Source of the DNA: Emydura subglobosa
Taxonomy: Eukaryota; Chordata; Testudines; Chelidae
Length of the DNA stretch: 64,000 nucleotides
Assembly (NCBI GenBank): GCA_007922225.1
Contig: ML679966.1
Location: 59,168,148 to 59,232,147 of the forward strand
Direction of reading: 5' to 3'
Shown: piece after piece, positions 35,900 through 47,629 of the stretch
Numbering within the stretch: the first letter of the stretch is position 1
Layout: every line of letters starts with the position of its first letter
Translations under genes and position numbers: made by a program
The notes under the pieces: generated by a model
The model's input: only the letters and a program-made list of their open reading frames with translations
The model's database searches: none
What the model was told of the DNA's origin: nothing

Positions 35900-38076
35900 G
35901 ACAGATGTATTGCACAGTGGAAAATTAATCGCAACCGAAGAAATTGGAAAAGACCTAAACATGCTTGACTTAACAGTGAATATGACTTTAAAAATTCAGC
36001 CTAAGAGATAGCTATTCACTACAGATTATCAAGCAATAGAGGCACCTCAGATTCATCTGGGCATTCCAATGAGTTGACTAGAATACTTAAAGTATAAAGC
36101 CTTGTGTAAAACGCTTGAAAAAACCCTCCATGAGAGACCATAATCACCTGGCAGGTCTAATTTTGACAGAATACAGGTATCCAGCAGATTAGATCCTTTA
36201 CCAGAAGGTCTATCACTAGATACCCGTCTTTTGCAGTCCTTTGGTTTGTTTGGCTAGCTGGAGAAAATTATGAGGTAAAGAGCCTTTAGATCTTAGTTCT
36301 TACAGACTAGAGAATCAACATGAATTTACTCTCTCCTTCCTCCCAACATGGAATGATAACACTGCTGGTAGATGGAGTTTTCATCCTCTGATGTTGCTAG
36401 GGCACCAGAAACCCAAACAGCATTCTTTTGTTTAAAACTGAAACACAGATTTTTCAATTCCTGCTTCAGAGACCTTTGCATGCTACTACTTTGCATTTGG
36501 TTATACTGTATCATTCACGCATATGTGACAACACATAACATGGACTGAAGCGATTAAAGCTAAAAAGACATCTCTTCCTACCCATGACCCACTTACAACA
36601 AATTTTCATTCCTAAAATAACTTATTTTCCAGTATGTTCAATATAAAACAGAGCTGAGACTCATAGCCTAAGGAAAGCAAGTCTAAGGCAGTTTTTACAT
36701 TCTCCCAACCCTGGACTGCCCCAGAGACTGAAGAAATTCCCATCGTAACTAATATGGGGGCCTGTCTAAGTTACAGTAACCATATGGTAGCCCCACCTAA
36801 AATCCCTAGGCACTGCAGGCTACATGCCCCACAGAGGGGCTTGCGGATGCTTGGGGGGGAGGGGGCGCGAGAGGAGGGGGGAGGGAAGCCTTACAGCTGT
36901 CTTCCTCTAGGCTTGTGCTGGAGGAACTCCTTCTTCCAGCCCCTTTATACCACTCAAACACTTTAACCAGTGTCAGGAGGCTAGATTGAGGGTGAGAATT
37001 TCACCCCAGGTATTTAAGAATTTTTAACAGTTTTAGAAACCACAAAAGGCTCCTATCAGCAAAACTTCGCATTAGCTACAGGTACCTACTCTACAATCAA
37101 GTACCAGATCTATATACTGATATGTAAAGTGGATGTTCTTAATGAAAAAAATTAATATTGCAAGAATCATTTTAATTGCTCTCTAAACAAACAAGTTTTG
37201 GCCATGCTATTCCAAAGCCAATTTAACACCATTCCAGATTAGTCAATGAAAAAAAAAAAAAAAAAGCTTGGTTCCTACAACACTTTAGCATTCAACCCTT
37301 TTCATTACCTCTAAATATACTCAGTTCTAGTGGAAAACTTGTATACTTCACTAAGCTTACTATCAAAAAAGATGTTTCAAGCTGCTGAATTAGTTCTATA
37401 ACTCAATTTCTGTTTTCAAGAGCCTAAAATTTAGTTCACTCAAAAGGTATTACTGTTCTGTACTAACTGCTCCACTACTACCCTGTAGCAGGTGAATTTT
37501 GTCCTCTAAGTAATCACTCAAATACATGTATTTTGAGTATGAAGTACAATCATTTACACTGAAATGTTCAGTAATTACAGAATATCACACACACAAGTGC
37601 TTGATATGAGTTAAGCTAAGTTTTACACACAAACTTTTTCTAAATAAATCTTTAGGAAACATTATGGAACTTCAGTCAAACCTCCAAATGACAAATTTCT
37701 TAGAACAATAAATGTTTAATGCAGGTAAATCAAATATTAGCTGTTGAAATCTTCCAACCAAACACCGGAAATGGAGCACAAAACTATAGTTTTTCCTACA
37801 GCATTTTGTATTTCTGTCCTCTCAAGATTATGGGATCCCATAAAAAGAATTTCACATATCTTTCCTAGTTAACCAGAAGACCTGCAAATATTAGACACAA
37901 ATAATTAAATATTTAAGATAACTCAGATGTGCAGACAGTCAAAAACTTGTAGGCAATGAAGGCAAGTTGTCCTGTCTCTCTATACTATTTACAAACTTCA
38001 TGAATGTCGCAGAACGAAGCAGGTTTCTCCAGATGTGATCTCTGCTCATTTATTCAAATTCTGATGTGTGTTGGTG
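35900..38076. other. Intron, no gene seen
   Basis: AT-rich intron with a G-rich tract at 36849-36890 (several runs of three or more G) and a poly-A run at about 37248-37265. No supported coding region. Confidence 0.5.
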
Positions 38077-38131
38077 CACACACACACACACACACACACA
38101 CTTAAAAAAAAAAGGGGGGGAAAAAAAAACC
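38077..38131. repeat. (CA)n microsatellite with A/G homopolymers
   Basis: A perfect (CA)n run of about 12 units is followed by A, G and A homopolymer runs directly before the Penelope-like inverted pair. Confidence 0.9.
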
Positions 38132-38325
38132 CACAATGAGAGTCTTGTAGCACCTTAAAGACTAATGAATTTCTGCAGGCATAAGCTTTCATGGGCTGCA
38201 ACCCACTACGTCAGATGCACTTCATCATGCTTATGCCCGCAGAAATTTGTTAGTCCTTAAGGTGCTACAGGACTCTCGTCGTTTTTGTTGTATACAGAGT
38301 AACCCAGCTACCCCTCTGGAACTTT
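38132..38325. mobile_element. Inverted pair of Penelope-like element ends
   Basis: The left arm (38139-38186, gtagcaccttaaagactaat then ttctgcaggcataagc) is the reverse complement of the right arm (38229-38276, gcttatgcccgcagaaattt then gttagtccttaaggtgctac), separated by a 42-bp spacer. The right side continues to tgtatacagagtaacccagc. The same terminal sequence borders the Penelope-like GIY-YIG fragment at 52951 and stands alone at 57050. No protein remnant is present here. Confidence 0.75.
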
Positions 38326-40332
38326 ACACACTTTTTAAGGTTCTCAGGAAAGAAGACAGTAGCTGACCACAGAAGTCTCTCCTGTATTGAATACTGTTCC
38401 CTTGCCGTGGGGCCTCCACATTCCTTTTTCACATCAGTCTGACTCCCCATTAGAATGTTATTTCTCAGCACTGGAATGTAAACGTATTCATCACAAGCAA
38501 CACAGACTTGAGAAAAGCTCCACTGCCTAGAAATACTAAGAACATTATACTAACATTTTCCAATACATAACCCTACTTTTTATAAGGTGTAACTCCCCAA
38601 ATAGTTCCAGAAAGTCAACTTTTACTATATTGATAACTACAGAAAGATGATCACCAAACACAGGGTTTTTTCCCCCCCAACAGATTTGTTTCTAATTTTT
38701 TCTGAAATCATAGTGCATTTGTGAACTTTAAAAGTGCCATTGGGATGAAAGATATGTAACAATGAATGGTTCACACATAAGAACAAACAGCAACACAATA
38801 TCAGCAGGTGCATAAACAGCACTCTAGAATATCTGTAGAGAGTTTAAAAATAATGTAAAACACACCTTATTACGCCTGTAGTACATAAGGTGAGAAGACA
38901 CTAACTTTGAAAAGATGCAGTGAAGTCAAATACACGTCTTTTTAACTGATTTTTTGTATAGTCATTCCAGATAATTTAGTAAACATCTACAAAAAAACTA
39001 AATATTGTTCTAAAATATCTGAAATTAAATGTAATGTAAATAAATATTTGTAATTGTTCCAATGCACTTTAAACCAGACTTCTACGTAATTTGACGTAGA
39101 AAAGCTGAATTACTATTCCCTGAAGCTCTAAAACTGGATTTAAAAGAAGTCTGTTTGAAAATTAGTGCTGTGAATCTAAATATTTTTAACAGTTGCTGAT
39201 CAAAACAGGCAATCTAGCATACATACTTCTAAGAGATGTGTATAACTAAAACACAATACTGGAGATTAAGATAACTAAGTTCTCCCGCTCATTTCCTCCC
39301 CCTCTGCCCCCACCCCACATTACATTTTTATTATTATTATTATTATTATTATTGTGCATTTGGAAGACTCTAAGGAAAGGCTATGTATAAATCTAGTTAG
39401 TATCTTCCTTGCTTAGCTTTCTAAGGCCATTAGCATATTCATAATAAAAATAAGACAAAAAAAGATTGAAGTATTGTTTGAGTATTAAAGTCGAATACTT
39501 CATGCTCACTACTTAATATCCAAAAGAGCTAGATAATTATCTACAACCCATTTTTCCTGCTTATATGGCTCCTTACTGCCCTTATTACACTGCAGTAGCA
39601 GACAACTTTTGAGTCTCTCAGTAAAACATTAACAAGAATATTTACAGATATCCCTTGTTTATGACTTTTAGAAGTTCAAGTTGTCTACCCTGCACTGGTC
39701 TTCATTAGCTTTCAAGAAGCAGCCACGTTGCTGCTATTGCTATCTACACAATCCCATTCTCTTCAGTATTTCCCATTTTCCCTGTGTTTTTCTACTTCTG
39801 AACCTTAATTCATGTGTCAGTGCTGCACGCACAGAGGAACAAACAGCCTTCTTTTGATGGTTAATTTCCTGCTTGGATGATCCACCTCTTCTGCCTGCAG
39901 ATACGTGCTGCATGTGTCATACAGGCAGTGCTTCCACATACCAACTTCATGACCTCAGACACTGCCTGACAACTGCTTTTTACCAATTTCTATTAATTTA
40001 TTCATTATTCTCTGATAATACAGTACGACATACAGGGATTTGGAGTGTCTGATCTTACAAAGCCCAAGGTCAAATCCTAGCATATGATAAACAACTAATT
40101 TATTCTGCCATGCTAACCAGAGACCACTAGAGCATTTAGACGTAAATTCCAAAATAATGCATCCCGATTTCAGACATGTTAACTTCCACTACAACCTTAA
40201 ATTTTTAGAGCAGCAATTTAAGTGACCTCTGAAAGAAAGCAGGGATTCTGTTTCTGACTTGCCCCTCAGGTGCTATTTGTGGATGAAATGGATTCAGTGC
40301 AGCGTCTCCTTTCCCCACTGTTTTGTTTGACT
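38326..40332. other. Intron, no gene seen
   Basis: AT-rich intron with an (ATT)n microsatellite at about 39326-39353. Nothing coding is supported. Confidence 0.5.
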
Positions 40333-40712
40333 GATGCCATGTCTTCACTGCTAAAAAAAAGGTACCTTCTTAACCTAGGGATGACATGCACACCTTTTTA
40401 TTCTATTAACCTATCCTGGTTTTCACTGCTAAAAAAAGATGTGTTTTTAACATGGGAGTAACTAAAGCACATAAGCTATTCAGAGTTAAAAAACACAGTG
40501 AAGACCAGGCACTTCAGTTTTACCCACAAGGTATGCCCAAGCAAGACCAACCCCCGGTGCAGGTGTAGGACAGACCTCGATGAGTTTACTTCACTGTAAA
40601 TCTAAAGTACCTGGTCTTCAAGGTGTTTTTACCTTGGGATAGCACATGCGCATTAGCTACCCTCCCAGGTTAAAAAACACACCTTTTTTAGCAATGAAGA
40701 CCAGGCCTGAAA
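40333..40712. mobile_element. Foldback MITE next to the DIRS element
   Basis: The left end tgtcttcactgctaaaaaaa is mirrored by the right end ttttttagcaatgaagacca. Additional internal copies of tttcactgctaaaaaaaga (about 40420) and its complement-like ttaaaaaacacagtgaagac (about 40488) give nested inverted repeats. There is no coding capacity. It ends about 180 bp before the DIRS terminus. Confidence 0.65.
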
Positions 40713-40920
40713 GAAGAGCACTCTTTTCCACTTTGGATAGGTCTAAATTAGAATAAAAGGTGTGGTTTTTAAAAACATGTTAACCAACACATTTTAACTA
40801 ACAATTAAAAACCTTACTGTAGGCAGGAGAAATTGTGTTTTAATGCATTAGCTAGCTGAGGTGAACCTGAGTCTTCCCCAGAAGAAGAAAAAACAAGGTT
40901 ACTTACCAGTAACTGATGGT

Positions 40921-41107
40921 CTTCGAGATGTGTTACTCAAGTCCATTCCACTATAAGTGAGTGGATGCCCCAATGCACGGTTCCCAGAATTTTTTTCCCC
41001 TTAGCAGATTCCGTAGAGCCAGCTACAGCACCCCTGGAGCCCCGTGCGCATGCCACAGTATATGAAGCGCCACCAGCCCTACGCCCCCTCAGTCTCTTCT
41101 TTCTGCC
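40921..41107 (-). repeat. DIRS inverted terminal repeat, 3' end
   Basis: The plus strand reads cttcgagatgtgttactcaa, gtccattccactataagtga and on to ttctttctgcc, the inverted partner of 46483-46668. It contains the conserved block cccctcagt-cttctttctgcc and the acggttcc-agaattttttt block. Confidence 0.85.
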
Positions 41108-41193
41108 AACTCCGGCAGCAGGGACGGGGGGTGGGTTGGGGAATGGACATGAGCAAAACACCTTGAAGGACATCAGTTACTGCTCATGTCCAT

Positions 41194-42299
41194 TCAACTA
41201 TTGGTGACTAACAAGCAATACCTTTGGAGGTGGGTCAGAGTTACCAATGAACTGCCCTCAGCACCGGTCTGCCAAATCCCGCGTCCTCTCTCGCCTGCTG
41301 GACGATGGCGTAGTGGGACGTGAAGGTATGCACCGACGACCAGGTGGCAGCTTTGCAGATGTCCTGCAGGGGCACCCTCTCCAGGAAGGCTGCAGATGAG
41401 GAGTGAGCTCTGGTTGAGTGCGCTGTGATGATTCCCGGAAGCGGCACCTTCGCCTGCTCGTAGCAGAACTTGATGCATGATGTAATCCACGAGGAGATGC
41501 GCTGGATGGAGACAGATGAGCCTTTCATCCGGTCGGCCACTACAACAAAAAGCTGCATCGATTTCCGGAACCGCTTTGTGTGCTCGATGTAGAAGGCCAG
41601 GGCTCATCTAATGTCCATCAAATGCCATATCCTCTCCTCCTGTGAACCGTGAGGTTTGGGGAAAAATACAGGGAGAAAAATATCCTGATTACAATGAAGT
41701 TGGGAAACCACCTTGGTAGGAAGGCCGGATGCGGTCTCAGCTGAACCTTGTCCTTATAGAATACTGTATAAGGGGGCTCCGAGGTCAAGGGCCTAATCTT
41801 GGACCCTCCTGGCTGAGGTAATGGCCACCATGAAGGCTACCTTCCTTGAAAGGATGAGCAGAGGGCATGAAGCCATGGGTTCAAAGGGGGGCCCCCCGTG
41901 AGTCTCAAGAGGACCAGGTTGAGATCCGAGAGGCAACTGCGGATAAAGCTTCTCCACCCCCTTGAGGAACCTGACCAACATGGGATGGGAGAACAGCGAT
42001 CTCCCCTCTAGCTGCTGATGGAAGCCTAAAATGGCCGCCAGGTGAACGTTCAGTGAGCACCAGACCCTGGAGCTTTAGCTGAAGCAGGTACTCCAGAATC
42101 CCCTGTATAGGCGAGAGGCTGGGCGTGATACCTCGGGACTCTGCCCAACAGGTAAACCCGTTGCCACTTAGCCCGAAACTGGAACTGTGTAGAAGGCTTC
42201 CTGCTGCCAAGCAGGACTTGTTGGACCTGCACCGAACAGGCTCTTTCTCCCTCCATCAGCCACAGAGCCTCCAGCCAGTGAGGTGCAGGGAGTCCAGGT
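41194..42299 (-). pseudogene. DIRS tyrosine recombinase, degenerate
   Basis: This region carries the lambda-integrase-type recombinase that DIRS elements use instead of a DDE integrase. The N-terminal SAM-like part is split over frames near 42050-42250. The catalytic domain starts with VAFMVAITSARR (first catalytic Arg, about 41800). It continues with the box containing ITAHSTRAHS (His-x-x-Arg) and SSVHTFTSHYAIV (Tyr nucleophile, about 41312). The spacing from the second Arg to the Tyr is 33 residues, normal for the family. Stops between 41793 and 41607 show decay. The HxxR and Tyr are intact in the 105-codon piece at 41241-41558. Confidence 0.85.
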
Positions 42300-43788
42300 C
42301 TGGGTGCAATAGGCGACCGTGGCCCTGCGATAGGAGGTCGTGGCGCCTTGGGAGCTCCAGGGGTGGGGCGATCAACAGGTCCAGCAGCATGTTGAACCAG
42401 TGCTGTCTCAGCCAGGCCGGAGCAATGAGTATAATGTTTGCCCTGTCCCTCTTTATTTTTTTTAGCAGTCCCACAGATGGATAGCTTGCTCGCAGAGAGC
42501 CGAGGAGCGTGCTCCCCCCTGCCTGTTTATGTAAAATATGGCTGTGGTGTTGTCCGTCAGCACCTGCACCACTCTGCCTGTCAGGAATCGGAGGAACACT
42601 TTGCACGCTAGGCGAATGGCCCTTAGCTCCTTCACGTTGATGTGCAGGTGCCTCTCCTCCCCCGCCCACAGCCTCTGAGTGCCTAGGTTGGCGCTGATGT
42701 GGATTCCCCATCCTACGTCCGAGGCATCGGAAATTAGGGTGACCGATGGGGAACGGAACACCCCTCATCACTGCCCTAGGAGTCTGCCACCAGTTTAGCA
42801 AGGCTAAGACGGGCGGGGGAACTGTGACCATCCGGTCCAATGGGTATGTGCTCGGAACATATGCCTGAAGCGGTCTGAGCCTCAGGCGAGCTAGTCTCAC
42901 TGCATACGTGCAGGCCGCCATGTGGCCTAACAGCAGTAGGTAGTGCCTGGCTGTTGTCATGGGGCATCTGTGCAGCTGGTAGATGATAGAGACCATCACC
43001 TCGAAACGTGGCTGAGGCAGGAAGGCTCTGGATTGGGAAGCGTCCAGGATAGCCCCAATGAATTCTATTCGTTGCACTGGGATTAGTGTTGACTGCTATT
43101 CGTTTATGAGTGGTCCCAGCCTGCTGCATGTGAGCAAGTGAGGGTCACACTTTCCTGTACTTGGGACCTGGACCTGCCCCTGATCAGCCAATCGTCCAGG
43201 TAAGGAAAAACTTGCACACCCTTTCGTCTCAGGTGGGCAGCCACTACCGCCATGCACTTGGTAAACTCCCTTGGAGCTGAATATAGGCCAAAGGGCAGAG
43301 CTGTAAACTGGTAGTGGGAGCCAGCCACCGTGAAACAGAGAAAACGCCTGTGGCTGGGGAGGATAGACACATCAAAGTAGCATCCTTGAGATCAAGGGCA
43401 GCATACCAGTCTCCTGGATCCAAGGAAGGAATTATGGAGGCTAGGGAGACCATGTGAAACCTGAGTCATTTGACATATTTGTTTAGACAACACAGGTATA
43501 ATATGGGTCTCAGATCCCCCTTTGCCTTGGGGATGAGGAAAAACCTTGAACAGAACCCCTTCCTCCTTCTGCCTTGAGGGACCATTTCCACCGCTCCAAG
43601 GTTGAGGAGGGTGTCCACCTCCTGTAAGAGGAGTTGCTCGTGAGAGGGGTCCCTGAAGAGGGACGAAGGGGGAGGGTTGTTGGGGGGGGTAGATGTAAAC
43701 TATAGGGCATAGCCCCCTGAGACTATCCCAAGGACCCAACAGTCCGAAGTGATGTTTGCCCATTCAGGATAAAAGGGCCTTAACCCGT
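42300..43788 (-). pseudogene. DIRS reverse transcriptase/RNase H, frameshifted
   Basis: Reverse-transcriptase motifs appear in order on the minus strand but in shifting frames: MVSLASIIPSLDPGDWYAAL then DLKD (43453 downward), HYQFTALPFGLYSAP (43310 downward) and the catalytic VFPYLDDWLIRG (YLDD at 43191-43202). RNase H follows, with SDASDVGWG, the Glu in INVKELRAI, and LTDNTTAIFYINRQGG (42462-42761), so its acidic residues are retained. A trailing segment with RQHWFNMLLDLL and LPRRHDLLSQG is the usual end of DIRS ORF2. At least two frameshifts and internal stops make it non-functional as one protein. It copies element RNA to DNA in an active element. Confidence 0.85.
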
Positions 43789-46300
43789 TTATGAAGGGGC
43801 AGGGTGGATCCAGGAGAACACTCTGGGTGCCACCCTCAGGCGCACCATCAAAATTGCCTCCTCTGGTTGCCCGACCTCCTGGGGGGGGCCCCTGCTGGGG
43901 AGTAAGGATGAGCTAGGGGGCTGATTCCTTCTTCTAAATCCCCTATTCCTACCGGGCTGAAAAGGCCTGGGCAAAGGCCTTGGCGGCTGTTGCGGCTGGG
44001 GCCATGACTGATGCCTGGAAAACTGGGGCGTGTAAAGGCCCAGGGAGCATAGCGTGGCCCTGGAGTCCTTCATACCGTGCAACTTCGCAACGGTCTGGTT
44101 GGAGAATAGGGCCGACCCATCAAAGGGGAGATCCTGCATAGACTGTTGCACCTCCTGAAACAGGCCCGAGGATTGCAGCCATGAGCACCTTCTCATACAG
44201 ATGGCGGAGGCTATGGCCCTGCTCCCCAAGTCAGCAGCATCACAGGATACCTGCAGTGCTGCCCTAGCTACTGTGGTTCCTTCCTCCACGATAGTGCTAG
44301 TCTGCAGCCTGGTCCTGGGGCACAGCCTCAGCAAACCGCCTGAGGGAGTCGCACAGGTTGAAATTATAACTGCCAAGGAGTGCCTCATGGTTGGCAAGCC
44401 TGGACTGCAGGCTTGCCAAGGAATAAACTTTTCTCCCAAACAAGTCCAGCTTCTTATTATCTTTGTTCTTGGGAGTGGACCGTGGCTGACCTTGCCTGTC
44501 TCACTGGTTAGCCACATCGACCACCAGGACGGGGTGAGTGAACAAATACGCAAACCCTTCGGCCAGGACACTTTTTTTCTTCTCTGCCACCCTTGACACA
44601 GGGGTGACCGAAGAAGGGGTTTGCCACAGGGCCTTTGCAATCTTAAGGACCCTTTCGTGGGCTGGAAGGGCCACTCATGGGGCAGTCGCCGCCAGTACAT
44701 TAAAGAGGCTAACTCCTTCGCCTCCAGCCTCAAGTTGGAGGCCACCGTCTAGAGCAGCTCCTGGTGCACCCTGAAATCCTCCAGTGTCGCCGAGTGGTCC
44801 TGGGAGACTGCCTCATCTGGTGAGGAGGAAGAGAACTGCCAAGGCGTGTCCTGCAGGTGCACCCCCTCATGGTGAAGATTTGCACCTGTTGAGGGTTCCT
44901 CCATGGGGTCCGACTCCTTGTCCGAGGAGTGGTGTCTATGGGCCTTTCCTGTGCCAGAGACACGGATTGCACCCCTGATCACATAAGGGATTGGGGCCCC
45001 GGCCCCATCTGGATACCCCAAGGGGCACAATAAGGCCATTGTTGCGGCCATTGACTCTGGGGCCAAACCAGGGCTGACTGTGCCACAGGCTGTGACACTT
45101 TGTGGGGGCGTCAGCTCTCCCAACGACTTCCCCCCCCAAGAGACCCCAAGCCACTGGACTGGTGGTGCCGTGTCCGTCTTCGGTCCCAGGCACCCTTCCG
45201 TGCCAGGGACCATCCTCTCGATGCCTCCGACCTGGAGGACGATAAGGACTGCCTCTGTCACTGCGAGTGGTGCTGACGAACGGAGGTGCGCTCCGAGGAG
45301 CTAGAGGTACCGGAGCATCATCTCAGTACTGATGATTTCTGGTGTCGCTTGCCTTGCGGCTCTGCAGACATCTTCGGTGCCGAAGATCGGCGCCGCTCCA
45401 AACTCCTCGGTGCCACGCCAGACTTTGCCCGCACAGAACCCGGTCCACGACGTTGAACCCTGTTGCCAAACTCCTCGGTGGCGAGGATCTGGAACGGGAG
45501 CTTTCCGAGCGCCGCCTGGCAGACCTTGATCGGTCCTGCCTCCTGGCATGCACTGCCTCTGGTGCCGGGGATCAACATCGGCGCCGAGAAGGAGACTCCA
45601 GGTCCTGTGCAGGTCAGCTCAACAACGCTGATCTGGAGTGACTGCTAGGGAAGCAGCTCTGCTCTACTTCTGGAGGCCATCCGGCAGGAGATCTTCCTCC
45701 CTGTACTGGGGATCTCCACAGCCCTTCAAGGGGACCGAACATACGTTTCCCTCATGACACTGGCCTCTTCTCCCTCGGCAGAGTGGGGTTGGAGGTGGTG
45801 TAGGCAAGGCCAACAAGGCTCTTGCTGCCTGAAAAGCCTCCGGTGTCGATGGCATCAGCAGGGGCACTCTCTCACTCCCAGGAGTCGGGGGAGGCTTCCT
45901 GACTAGAGGATGCAGGCACCGGAGAAGACTCAATGGGCTGGGACCAGTGCATCTCCGTACTCAACCCTGCCCGTACCAATGGCACAGGGGAGCGTCCACA
46001 CTATGCACACTGCTTATTCCTCTTTGGTGCCGGCGATGTTGTGCGGTGCTGAGTTGAGGCCGGTGCCAGTGGTGCACTCTGCACAGAAGTCAAACTCGGT
46101 GCCGAGGTGGAGTGGGCCGGCTCGAACACCAGGCGGAGTGCTGCCTCCATCAACAGGGTTTTCAACCGAATTTCCCGGTCCTTCTGAATTCTCGGTTTAA
46201 AAGTCCTGCAGATCTTACACTTTTCTGTGTGCTTCCCCCAAGCACTTATGGCAACAGTCATGATGGTCGCTGAGTGGGAAGGCCTTCCCGCGGGAGGCAC
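43789..46300 (-). pseudogene. DIRS gag-like ORF, degenerate
   Basis: The structural (gag-like) gene of the DIRS element spans several frames broken by stops and indels. Near the N-terminus (about 46230) is HTEKCKICRTFKPR followed by RLKTLLMEAALR. The middle (about 45320-45550) is Arg/Ser-rich. Further on, PDEAVSQDHSATLEDFRVHQ (about 44810) precedes a large helical region. The C-terminal part (about 44000-44220) reads MRRCSWLQSSGLFQEVQQ, then DLPFDGSALFSNQTV, before a Gln/Pro/Arg-rich tail. Family knowledge: this product packages element RNA. The longest surviving single frame is 318 codons (43789-44745). Confidence 0.75.
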
Positions 46301-46482
46301 ATGGCTTGAATTCTGGAGACCAGGGCATAGCCAGGCCGCTCGAAGTCCCCACAGGGACTTGCCTTATCTCTAACTACTCTAAACAACACTTAACTAACTA
46401 AAATTAACCTAGAATAACAAACAAGTTCAAACAAGGGGAATAGTACTTGCTGAGAGCAAGGTTAGTTCCAGCAACCGTCACA

Positions 46483-46668
46483 GGCAGAAAGAAGGAACTG
46501 AGGGGGCGTAGGACCAGCAGTGCCTCATACACCGCAGCATGTGCGCAGGGCTCCAGGGGGCGCCGGAGCCAGCCCTATGGAATCTGCTAAGGAGAAAAAA
46601 ATTCCAGGAACCGTGCACGGAAGCGTGCACTCACCAATAGTGGAATGGACGTGAGCAAGCACTCGAAG
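46483..46668 (-). repeat. DIRS inverted terminal repeat, 5' end
   Basis: Read on the minus strand from 46668 it gives cttcgagtgcttgctcacgt, ccattccactattggtgagt and on to ttctttctgcc. It aligns with the plus strand at 40921-41107 with scattered substitutions. Confidence 0.85.
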
Positions 46669-46680
46669 AAGAACTGCAGT

Positions 46681-46908
46681 TTAGCAGGGAGATAGCACTC
46701 ACCAAGGAGCACCTGAGTGTTCTGTGGATCAGGATTTTGTATTGTTAGTTTATGCCCTTTATAAAAAACAATCACATTTCATACATGCACAATAAATCTA
46801 GCAGTGAGAGCATTAGACTTGTAACTGAACAGCTAAGGAAGGTGGCACTGGGCATGCATATGGCCAATTGAGCTGCATATTGGGGAGGAAAAAAGCAAAA
46901 GTATACAT
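46681..46908. other. Intron flank of DIRS element, no gene seen
   Basis: Short AT-rich stretch between the DIRS end and a CR1-like fragment. Confidence 0.5.
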
Positions 46909-47035
46909 TCAGAGATTATAAAGCCAGAAGGGATCATTATAATCATCTAGTCAGACATTCTGCATAACACTGGCCATAGAACTTCCCCAAAGTAATTCCT
47001 GTTTTAACTAGAGCATATCTTTTAGGAAAGCATTT
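46909..47035 (-). repeat. CR1-like LINE 3' fragment
   Basis: The plus strand reads ttataaagccagaagggatc, attataatcatctagtcaga and gccatagaacttccccaaag, the complement of a CR1-type LINE 3' end as seen in sauropsids. Confidence 0.65.
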
Positions 47036-47629
47036 AAGCATGCAGTGAGTAATGCAGGACTCCTAACAGAGGGAAGAAACAAACCCCATGTAAATCAGCA
47101 CCAAACCGGACATCAGTTCTAAGGCTACATCCCTGGAATCTGAAGCTCTTTAGTGTAGAAGACTGAATTTCTTCAGTGACAGCTTAATTTGAATTAAAAA
47201 TTGAGGTTTCTAATGAATTAAATGCAAAAACAGATAGTAATAATAGTACAGTAACTAAGTTGTTTTTATATTAAATATAAATTTTAAAATGCCACATTTT
47301 CAGCATTTGATATGCCACAGATTTGTGGACTGACAACACATAGCTGCATTGTAGAAATTGTTGAGGGGAGGGGAGGAGAATTTTAGCAATGGGGCATGGG
47401 ACATTTGGGGCCTTGAGCCCCTGAAGAGGGATGTAAGGTAATTTAGGATTACAGGATAAAATAGGGGTTTATGCTAAATTTAAGTTTTCATCTTCAAAGT
47501 TCAGTTAATACTCCACTAAGATGGAAAGGGCAGTTCACATCTCCCACAGCTATTATTTCAGGCCCTACAGACTCAGGAGGACAACACTGCATCTGTTTAC
47601 ACATTCCTATAACCTTCAAAATATGATTG
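47036..47629. other. Intron, no gene seen
   Basis: AT-rich sequence without recognised features. Confidence 0.45.

Larger units (their letters stand above)
40890..46680 (-). mobile_element. DIRS-type tyrosine-recombinase retrotransposon, nearly complete
   Basis: This 5.8-kb GC-rich element is read on the minus strand in the order gag-like, reverse transcriptase/RNase H, tyrosine recombinase. There is no aspartic protease or DDE integrase. It is bounded by inverted rather than direct terminal repeats: 40921-41107 pairs with 46483-46668 (about 187 bp, diverged), the hallmark of DIRS-1-like elements, which integrate as circles by site-specific recombination. The 3' end carries extra short copies of the terminal sequence (41141-41207), resembling the internal complementary region of DIRS. 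All genes carry stops or frameshifts, so the copy is inactive. As expected for DIRS, I see no target-site duplication. Confidence 0.88.

Noticed and set aside
40890..46680. Gypsy-type LTR retrotransposon or endogenous retrovirus
   Set aside because: No protease or DDE integrase, terminal repeats inverted, and a tyrosine recombinase is present: this is a DIRS element.
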